Shown here: positions 35,701 to 44,526 of the stretch, piece after piece
Layout of the letters: each line of letters opens with the position of its first letter
How positions within the stretch are numbered: the first letter of the stretch is position 1
Assembly: GCA_904063045.1 (NCBI GenBank)
Contig: CAJFCJ010000009.1
Location: 1,550,968-1,614,967, forward strand
Reading direction: 5' to 3'
Source of the DNA: Dimorphilus gyrociliatus
Lineage: Eukaryota > Annelida > Polychaeta > Dinophilidae
Length of the DNA: 64,000 bases
The notes under the pieces: model-generated
What the model saw: only the letters and a program-made list of their open reading frames with translations
Told to the model about the DNA's origin: nothing
Databases searched by the model: none
Translations under genes and position numbers: made by a program

Positions 35701-36820
35701 TCAAAACAGTTCAAGATTTTCTAATTTTTTTATATTTTCTTCTAAGTTACCAACTTGCCATAGACATTTAAATATGTGACGATCGTAAACATAATCAAGA
35801 TATTTAACATTCTCTTTCCAATACTTTTGTATTATACTTGATTGTTCATTAAAATAAGCTAGTGAGTTAACTATAGTAAGTAGACGATTGTGATGTTTCG
35901 ATTCGTACTTATTCTTAAAATACCTATCCATAGTTAATAGTATACGATTATTTGCAGCAGATAAATGGGGAAATCTTTTTTGTGGTCTAGTAAGGTTGAG
36001 TGCAATTAAAAGCACTAATTCTTCGGTAGTTAAATTAAGTTTTGTTAATTGCCTATGACATTGTTCCTGTATCTCAACTATCTTTTTATCGCTGAGATTT
36101 ACAATATCACTTTTATTTACTTTCAAACAGCTCTCATCTAATTTCAATTCATATTTATCTGCCTGCCAACTTTGTATCATTATAAAACTGATAGCTATAT
36201 GAACTATGTTTGAATTCAAAAAGAAATTCATCAGGAAGTTCTCTCTTGATAATTCCTTCATACCTGGAAATTGCTGAGTGTTTGCTAATAATCTTTTAAC
36301 GGCTACTTCTAAGAATTTCTCTGATAAATTTGATATGTGCTTTCTACCGTCAACTTCAACGCCTGTTACTTCAAGAACGTCCATAAATGTGTCTTTGGAG
36401 AATGTACCACACTTAGTCTCATTCATGGCAGTATTAAGTTTAAATTGAAAATCTGCTATTTCCTTATTCCAACTAATACTTTGAATATTATTGAAAATAG
36501 TAGAACATTCTACTAATAAATCATCGCAATCCGTAAAATTCATCAAATATGGTACTTTCGATTGTTTATATTCGATCGTATCTAACTGTGCTTTATTTGA
36601 AAGTTTTCTCTTGTTGGTATACCGTCCTATCTTTATATTACATCTTGCCATACCGACTTCCACACATTTATTATATCTACATTGTGAACAATTGAATAGA
36701 AATTTATCTGATGGAAAACATTGATTTCTGCCGTTCAGACAAAGTATTTCTGTTTTTCTATTCTTAATACGACGAAAAAATACGTTGCAGGCTCCACAAG
36801 TATAAGCTCCATAGTGAAAA
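35701..36820 (-). CDS. Receptor exon V2: aberrant CGACNV P-box
   Basis: The acceptor AG is at 36821-36822; 372 residues. The P-box reads CGACNV: the conserved Glu is Gly and the conserved Lys is Asn, two residues that normally contact DNA bases. The helix is FFRRI. All zinc-ligand Cys are kept. Finger 2 is CLNGRNQC and CSQCRYNKC, extension NIKIGRYTNKR. The LBD has FTDCDDLLVECSTIF, TGVEVDGRK, QFPGMKELSREN and TEELVLLIAL. The tail KKLENLELF has no AF-2 match. It may bind another DNA site, or act without DNA binding. Confidence 0.9.
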
Positions 36821-37093
36821 CTAAGAAGAGGAAAGACGATATATTCTTTAAAAATATTCAGATATTTTAGATATATATGTATTAAAAATTTGTACTCATA
36901 ACAATGTCATATATATATTATTTGCATAATAAACAATTCCATTCTTATGTTGAACTATAAATCTATTTTAAAAAACGATAGATATTAATATAAAAAAATA
37001 TGACTCATTGGAATTTTTGTCTAAATACACGTTTAGCTATGTCGAAATATGTGCCATATGTTTCACAAGAGAACAAATTGAACAATTCTTGTA

Positions 37094-38225
37094 TTACGAA
37101 ATTTTCAATGTCATTAATGAATTGATAAGGGAGGTTGCATTTGATTCAAGCCATAAAACTTTGGACAAATCATCGTCAAATAAATAATTATAATAATCAT
37201 ACTCTTCTTTCCTACAGTTTTTCCTTTCAATTAAACCCTGTTCTCTCATATTTGATATGAATTTTACTATTTGAAATAATCGTTTATGATAAAATTTTCC
37301 GTGCCTACTCTCCAAATAGCGTGTGAGAGCAGACATTATATGATTATGAATAGCTTTAAGATGTGGATATTTTTTTCTAGGTGTACATAAAGTAGCAGCA
37401 AATAATAAAACTGTTTCTTCATAATTTAATACTATTTCGTCGAGATCGTTGTGGAAATGCTCCTGATTGTGAACGGTATTTTCACCTGATAAATTATACA
37501 ATTGGGCCTTGTGTATAGCCAACTCGTACTCTCCAAATTTCATTACAGAGTAATCATCTTTAAAATAATGAGTACTTGATAGATTTAATACAAGCGATAG
37601 ATCGTCGGGCATTCTTAATATATTCATAAAAAAATCTCGTTTGTCTAATTCTAACATACCGGGTAGTTTAATGACTATATTTAGTAAACGGTGAAAGCTT
37701 GTTCTAAGTACTTTCTCCCCTAGTGAAATCATACATTTCCTACTGTCCATTTCAACTCCTGTTGTTTGCAAAATGTCGTTGAAAGCCTCCCTGTGTATCA
37801 TATTGTGTGAAAAGATATTTGAGATTTTATTAATATCATCTCTTAAGCCCTTAATTTCTTTTGGCCAATCAATATTCATCATATCGGAAAACAATACTGA
37901 AAATGTGACAATTGTATCATCAACCTCGGTATAATTAAACAGATAAGGGACTAAGAGCTTTTTTTGGTTAATATCGTTAGCTATCTTATCATTTTCCAGG
38001 CGCTTCTCCACGCTATATCTACCGATTTTGGCAGCTTTTTTACACATTCCTATACTAATACATTTATTATATTTACAAGATTTACAGGTAAATTTGTAAT
38101 CTGTAGAAGGATTGCATAAACCTCTTCCAGTTTGACATTTCACTAGAGATGATTTCCTATCAGACTTCAATGCTCGATAGAAAAAGGTTTTGCAAGGGTG
38201 ACAAGTATTTGCTCCATAATGATAG
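37094..38225 (-). CDS. Receptor exon V1 (nearest the constant exon): aberrant CHPCKT P-box
   Basis: The acceptor AG is at 38226-38227, 689 bp from the constant-exon donor. 376 residues start YHYGANTC. The P-box is CHPCKT and the helix FFYRA, so Glu, Ala/Gly and an Arg of the recognition set are all replaced. The linker to finger 2 is three residues longer than usual. Finger 2 is CQTGRGLC and CKSCKYNKC, extension AAKIGRYSVEKR. The LBD has YTEVDDTIVTFSVLF, TGVEMDSRK, KLPGMLELDKRD and YEETVLLFAA. The tail SLMTLKIS is not AF-2-like. It is the most divergent DBD of the set. Confidence 0.9.
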
Positions 38226-38227
38226 CT

Positions 38228-38915
38228 GTTTAAATTGAAATTTGTCTAGAATTAAGATCAATAGGGTAATTCCAAATGACGTATGAATATATTATTCTCA
38301 TTTCTATTTATATACACATTACCAAGTAAACTGGTTCAATAACCTGAACCTGGTAATTTGTATAATGGACCTATTAACTACCTTTTACAAAAGAAAGAAA
38401 ATTTGTGTTGTTGGCACAAACTACTAAACAGCGGTGATAATTTCCAATCTTATTTATCACATTAAATATAGATAGTTACTTTATCAGAATGAATAGCTGG
38501 CTGTTATCAATGATATTTTAGGATAACTAGTATTGATTAAATTTTCTTTACAATAAAATTATTTTCATATTTTTGGGTTAAATATCAAAACATATTTTTT
38601 ACATATATATTTACGAACAGCCGACAGTCATAACAATATAAATTAATTAAATAAAATGTTAACGACTTGCGTGAATGATAATTTAAAGAAAACGAGAAAT
38701 ATTCTATTTTGTCTATAAGACTTAAAGATGGCGGTTTTTACTGTGGAATACTTTCTTTTACAATTAAGATTGTCTCGACAACAAAGCTTTATAAAACACT
38801 AACAATCGCAAATCGATTTAACCTCTCGTTGGAGGTAAGAATATATACAGGACTAACAAAACGAATATCACCCACAAAAATCAATTGTGTACACGAATAC
38901 ATAAAGTGTACATAC
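38228..38915 (-). other. First intron of the receptor locus
   Basis: About 690 bp from the GTATGT donor at 38910-38915 to the V1 acceptor. It is roughly ten times longer than introns of neighbouring genes. It would be the place for a splice-choice docking element as in Dscam, but by eye I find no sequence complementary to a motif shared by all acceptors. Confidence 0.6.
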
Positions 38916-39130
38916 CCAGATGATGGACCTCCACAAACTTGGCATGGAGGTAGAGTTGTTTTTTGTTGCTCCGTAGCTTCTTCAAATGAGTCCAATTGCT
39001 TGACAAGACTATCTTCTATAGATATTATAGTAGAAGAGGGTGAATCACTTTCGCCTTCAAGCAGAGCCAATAGATCATTTAGATCATTATCGCTGCTACT
39101 ATCTTGCGGGCTTGGGTTTGTTGAAGCCAT
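38916..39130 (-). CDS. Constant first exon of the nuclear-receptor locus (A/B domain and first half of zinc finger 1)
   Basis: The exon encodes 71 residues plus two bases of a Gly codon: MASTNPSPQD, an acidic serine-rich stretch, then PPCQVCGGPSSG. C63 and C66 are the first zinc-ligand pair of a nuclear-receptor DBD. The ligands C3 and C4 are missing here and are supplied by each V exon (xHYGxxTCxxC). The donor GGGTATGT splits GG|G, and every V exon starts with one base that completes GGN = Gly, so any junction keeps frame. Residues 17-24 (LNDLLALL) hold two overlapping LXXLL motifs. Nuclear receptors are ligand-regulated transcription factors; the GMSxxxIKxGR extension in the V exons points to an NR1-like origin (PPAR/ROR/E75-type), which is inference. 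The plus-strand frame over the same bases is a shadow. Confidence 0.85.
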
Positions 39131-39627
39131 ATTTAAAAATTATTTGGCAGTAATATCAGCGAATCGGTGTTTTAGTCAAATTACGCAGTTTATGTATACC
39201 TGCCAACACCTACTGTGAGATAATTCAGTTGAGTTTCGCATACTTTCACCAGGTGGTGCTGTTAGTCTCAAGTACGAAAGATATTTTCGAATTGTATTCA
39301 AAATCAGATTACATGAATTTATTATATTTTATTAGGGAATTTATTGCCTTAAATATAATAATGATTAAATTAACTATACGAAAAAATCAGGTCTTTTAAC
39401 ATCACTTCCTTTTTAATTCCGGATGTTTATACCGATGGAACGTCCAAGAATTTGTTGCTAAGATATTATTTAATAAAAATCAGCCAACTCCGTCCATTTT
39501 TTGTGATCAAGCTCTTGCAAATAATTTATTAGTTTTTATAATCCTTATCTACTATCAAGATTTGAACGGTTTAATACCGATCTAAATAATTTCCGTAACC
39601 TTGCCACATTGCGAAAGGGGATGCATA
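39131..39627. promoter_or_regulatory. Divergent promoter region, receptor locus and CFAP20DC
   Basis: 497 bp separate the start codon of the constant receptor exon (minus) from that of the CFAP20DC homologue (plus). It is the only 5' region seen for the whole 35-kb receptor locus. A CAGGTG E-box lies near 39250. I see no TATA box that I would defend. Confidence 0.5.
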
Positions 39628-42045
39628 ATGTCCGATAATAATCCTCTTGAAGTGTTCAATTCACAATCGAAGACATTGTTAGAAAAATGGAATATACCGT
39701 CACACGTAAAACCTGTAATAAATTTTATTATAATTTCGTTTATTTCCTTGTTAAGTTAAACGTTGATTTTTCCAGACATTCGATAAAGAGGGAAGATGCA
39801 ACGTTCACAATCTAACAGGTAGCGCAAGAACTGTTCAAATGACCTGGCAAGCTGACAAATCGCTTAAAGGTTTTAAAGATTAATTATATTTGTTCTGACA
39901 ACTTATTATTTATACATTTATCTCTTGTTGAAGATGGTGCTAGATATAACTACGTTGTGCTCCAAACGTTTATACCAGAATTTGAGGAATTTGCCTTTGA
40001 AATCAAGTAATATTAATTAATAATTTGTAAATATATTGTACATGTATATTTTTTCTTATTTTCACAAAAGTGTGTCATTGCCGAACGAAAGTAATAAGCG
40101 CAGACTCTTCTTTACAACGAATGCTAAAGATATGAAACGAGAGACTTTTCATGCTAGAATTCCATTAGGAATAGTTAAGCGAAAAACGGTAAGAGGTCTT
40201 TTTTTCTATATACCATTTACGAAAATACTTATATAGTTAATATTCATTTAATTTTTAGTGGTTAAACTTATGTGTGGACGTTATTTCATTTATGAAATTA
40301 TGGAATGAGGAAAATTTTAATGCCATCGAAAATTTGTCAATTTCGGCTAATTGCAAACTTCGTAGAATCTTTGTTCTAAAACCGAATACAACAAACACTG
40401 GTTTGTATTATATACATAATTTATACTGTATATACATTAGTATGCATAAAAAGCATAAAAATTCTTATTAAATTATATTTAGAGTCTTCCGCATCATCAG
40501 ATATTAGAATACCCAAGCACTTTGAATATTCACATTCTTTAAATCACGAAACGCAAGTAAGTAAACTTATCTGATTTAGTATTTTAAAACGGACTTTACG
40601 CCTCTTTATTCCTATTTTTCTCTTTTACAGCTCATTGACTATTTTTGCATTGTTAGAGAATATGGCTCCATTGAACTAAGAATCGGTACGTATAAATTTT
40701 TCTATTATGTTATTGATACATATATATTTTATTCAATAGGCAGTGGAGAAATGAAGCAACCTCATCCACCTTCTACAATGCCAAATCAAAAGCCACGACC
40801 AGGTCGAAAGGTTAAAAGTGGTGGTAAAGGGAAAGCAACGTCTGCACAAGATGAAAATAGTAAGTTTTTTCTTTGTTTAAAATTCTTACCTTAATTTATC
40901 TATTTATTTTTTTTTTAAATAGAAAATTTAAGCGAAGAATTATCTGATGTTATCGACACTTTAAATAAAGGGGACAAAATTAACAAGACGTCTGACACAG
41001 AGTAATTTACTGTTGAAAACACTTTCTAATAACTTACATAATTTGAACGTACTTTCACTTATTTAGCGAAAAATCAGAACCTACTTTATATACTTACTCT
41101 TCACAACCTGTGGCTGTTCAACGAAAGAGCCCTTCAACGAAAGCTATAAGAAATCGCCAAGTGTTTAAAGTGATATTACTTTCTTTCTAAATTTAAAAAT
41201 TTTAAGGGTGTTCTATTTTCTAAAGCAGAATATCAAGATAGACGACAACGACTTTGTTTCCGATTCTGACGGAGATTCAGATAAAGAGAGAAGACATAAA
41301 GATGACAAGTGCCAAGAGAAACCTAAAAGAACTATGCTAAAACGTAGTGTTAAGAAAAACACTTTAAAATTAAGCTCTTATAACAACGTTGTCCAACAGA
41401 AAGTTTGTATATTGTAGACTCTGCAATAAATATTTAATGATTTATATTTTTTACTACAATTGTTAAGAAACCAACCGATGCAAAACTTTCCGTCCAAGAA
41501 TATACAACAGTTGGTTCTTTTGAGATAGATAGCATTGAAGCAGACATAATTAGAGCTATGCAAAAGGAAGATGAAGAAACCTATCAGAGCAATAACTTTG
41601 AGAGGTAAATAAAACAATGTGTATGAGAATTTTTATATCATAATGTTTTCATTCGATTTAGGTTTAAGGATCATACTTTTGGAAAAGACCCTGAGGAGGA
41701 TCACTTTGTCGAAACTAACAATCATTTATTAGTTCAAGATGTACATTTGTACAAGGACGAAATTAAAGATCAGTCTGGAAGATGGAGTACTGATTTTTTC
41801 AGTCAAAGTCATGTTCGAAATGATCTCAGAGAAATGAATAAGAAACGTATGTATTTAAATATAAACAGGTATTCTGTTTTGTAAAATAGTATTCTTTTTT
41901 TTCTGTTAAAGATTCGTCCGGCCCGGTCAAACAAAACTCTTCAGATTCTTCTAGCGACGAGGATGAGATGTTAGACTTGTATTTTGATCCAACTTTAAAT
42001 TGTTACTTCGATCCAGACTCTAAGATTTACTATGAGCTGAAATAA
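39628..42045 (+). CDS. CFAP20DC: CFAP20 domain-containing protein, about 14 short exons
   Basis: Spliced by eye, the start reads MSDNNPLEVFNSQSKTLLEKW, matching the start of human CFAP20DC (C3orf67). Later exons give FHARIPLGIVKRKT, WLNLCVDVISF and ISANCKLRRIFVLKP, the hallmark C-terminal part of the CFAP20 domain. Approximate exons: 39628-39705, 39776-39869, 39934-40006, 40071-40188, 40259-40400, 40483-40556, 40631-40685, 40740-40859, 40923-41001, 41067-41163, 41208-41400, 41468-41604, 41662-41846, 41912-42045. The junction near 41163/41208 is uncertain. The C-terminal half is low-complexity and acidic, ending FDPDSKIYYELK. CFAP20 itself is a doublet-microtubule inner protein of cilia; the DC paralogue's role is little known. 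Confidence 0.85.
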
Positions 42046-42140
42046 GCATAATATTTTTATTGTTTTATTATATTTTTTGTTTATAGTTTGGTTGAATAAA
42101 CTCTACAGTTTTCTGGATTTACATAGATGAAACATATTTC

Positions 42141-43992
42141 CTACGTATTATTTTCAATTGGAATAATTTCTTTACTGTCTTTACTACAATAGGTGGGTGT
42201 AAAATCTTCTTCACTTGTTACTTCTGTTTCATATAGGCTAAGAAAGCAGAAATATTTTGTACTTATATGGTCAAATAACTTAATAAAATGATTTCTCCAT
42301 ATTTACCTGCTATCTTGATAAAAATTCCTTTTTTGGATAAGTAAGAGTATTACTGATATAGATAAAATAATGACAGGAATCAAGATGGTCGCCAAATGTC
42401 TAGACCAGATTGACGTTTTCGATTTGTCGATCGTTTTTCGTCTTTTTATCTCAGCTATGAAAAAATAGAAAAGCTATTGAAGAATTTTCTTTCCATTTTT
42501 AAACACAATAGACCTGAACAACTAAATCTTTCACAATCCACTCTTTCTATAATTTTTTCTATACCTTCGCACTTTCGACCGTCAATTGAAGGTTTTGGAT
42601 TGGAGCATGAACGGATTTTTGTTACTGTCCTCTTACCCTTTCCACAAGTAAGACTACAAGAAGAACTTTTAGCTACAGTCCATCTTGTCCATGATCCATG
42701 AACTATTAAACAAAATATTGCTTAGTATGCGTTAAGAATTTTTGCTGCAGTTACAGGCCTATGCAAGGCGATTCTTTTGCACACAGTTTTTCCTCTTTAC
42801 ATATTCTATTTTTTTCCTTATTACAGTATTTTGTTCTTTGTTTAATAGGTTTCGAGTTACTCTTCTTACAATCGTGAGTACATTGTCCCCAGTCAGACCA
42901 GTTGATAGACGTAGGACATATGAATGTATTGCATGACTGTTTTTGAACTATTGGACCTAAACAGGTTAAATCTGAGATGTTTTTTGTACAGTTTCGTCTG
43001 CGATGTTGAAGCCCGTTGAACCCACAAGTTTTGGAACAGTCTGTCCATAAACTCCATTCAGTCCATGAACTGTCAATATAACAGTTTTCTTTCTATTTAA
43101 ATGCCATTTACAAAGAGTATAGTAAAGATAAAAAAATATTAAAATTATTTTACATATAGACGACGATATCGGGATTTCATGCATGGCTTCCTTTGATATT
43201 CGACAGATCGTCCTTGACATTGTTTACCTAATAAAATTCTTTAATAGCAAAGGTTTTCATTTTAATTTATTGGAAAGAGCCCCTCTTTCTATTAGATCTA
43301 CATTACTCTGGTTTTTGAGAACCGTATACCAAGTTTATAGTAGTTGGATTAGTGCATGATCTATTTCTTTGATATATCTCATATAATAATGTACATTTCT
43401 CTTTACAATAACTCTGAAATAGTGTCCAATGAGACCAATTGGACCAATTCCCATGTCGAAAACAAGTTACAGGTAGTTTTATAATATACTCTCTCATAAG
43501 CAGTATACTACCCTGTCCTTGGCTGAGAGCGCATATAGTTTGAAGATAATCAAAACAGCCAAGTTTATAGCACAAAACATTTCCAATTATACCTATTGCC
43601 TTAAAATAGAGAGAGAAGATTATATTTGGTTCTTATCGCTATTATTCATAATAACAGTTTTTTTTATTTGAAAAGGGATTAAATATGGCTTATCAAATTA
43701 TTAACTTTACCTTTGTACTCTGAACTGACGTGAGATTTTCAGAGCAGTAATTAATTTTTAGTGTTATACACTTATATAAGTAACGATAAATTGACAAAAA
43801 AGAAGCGTTAGGCATCCCAATAAGTCTATAACGTTGGTATCTGTTTAAGTATAGTTGTGATATTTTATAACTAGACTCTATTACGTTAATATCTTTCCAA
43901 GATCCAGAATCGATACTGAACTTGCTTATTTTTCTATTAAACAAAGAAATATTTTGAATTAAATCGTTTTTTCTTTTCAAAAGGAAACTCAA
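42141..43992 (-). CDS. Type I membrane protein with thrombospondin type 1 repeats
   Basis: Minus-strand exons encode a cysteine-containing N-terminal part (from about 43992; true start unsure, no signal peptide seen). Next comes a TSR (WSNWSHWTLF, then YQRNRSCTNP and, in the next exon, KQCQGRSVEYQRKPC). Further TSRs follow: SSWTEWSLWTDCSKTCG at 42960-43075, NWSDWGQCTHDC near 42900, and SWTRWTV...CSLTCGKGKRT at about 42500-42700. Then comes a transmembrane helix (ATILIPVIILSISVILLLI, about 42325-42390) and a short acidic tail ending ENNT at 42141. TSRs bind matrix and guidance partners and are often glycosylated on the WxxW tryptophans. Its 3' end lies 95 bp from the convergent CFAP20DC stop. 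Confidence 0.7.
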
Positions 43993-44227
43993 TACTTATA
44001 ATCGTTTAGTTCAAAATTCTGACACTTTAAGATCAAGTGTAAAAAATCTATTGCGATTAAAAGTCTGTATTTTAAAAAATAGATAAATAAATTGATATAC
44101 ATATATAAGTATATAAATTAGCATATCAATATAAAATATTAATAGAAATCTAACAGTAAGAAAAGTGAAGCTGTGATTATTCTATTCATGATATTCTATT
44201 CCTTTTAAAATGATTTGTATGACGTAA

Positions 44228-44262
<35 letters not shown>

Positions 44263-44526
44263 TATATAGTTAGTATATCACTTACTGTTACTTTCCAAAT
44301 TATTGAATTTATAATATTCTATGTAAAATTCATGTAATTTTATTGAAAATTAGCTTTTTTGTGGGATGTTTTATTTGATATTTAGATCAGATGAAATAAT
44401 ACTTAATTTCGCGCCAAAATTACTGAAGCTTTACCAGTTTCTTCGGAAGTAGTTGTCTGCTAGACCGTCTGTTGTTCATGGTAACAGAATAACTAAGAAA
44501 ACTTTTACACAACTTTTATAATAAAA
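43993..44526. other. Divergent intergenic region with a TA microsatellite
   Basis: About 530 bp between the thrombospondin-repeat gene (minus) and ENO4 (plus). A pure TA run of about 32 bases lies at 44229-44260. No gene is seen. Confidence 0.5.
44229..44260. repeat. TA microsatellite
   Basis: Uninterrupted TA dinucleotides of about 32 bases in the divergent region upstream of ENO4. Confidence 0.9.

Noticed and set aside
3647-38225. V exons as 24 fully independent receptor genes
   Set aside because: Not excluded without transcripts, but spacers of about 100-650 bp contain no CxxCG first exon or upstream promoter that I can see, and all exons share the constant exon's junction phase.
3647-38225. 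Distal V exons as silent donors for gene conversion only
   Set aside because: All 24 have intact acceptors, open frames and stops, whereas real non-functional copies here are visibly broken.
38709-39218. 169-codon plus-strand frame
   Set aside because: Antisense shadow of the constant receptor exon and its intron; no recognisable protein.
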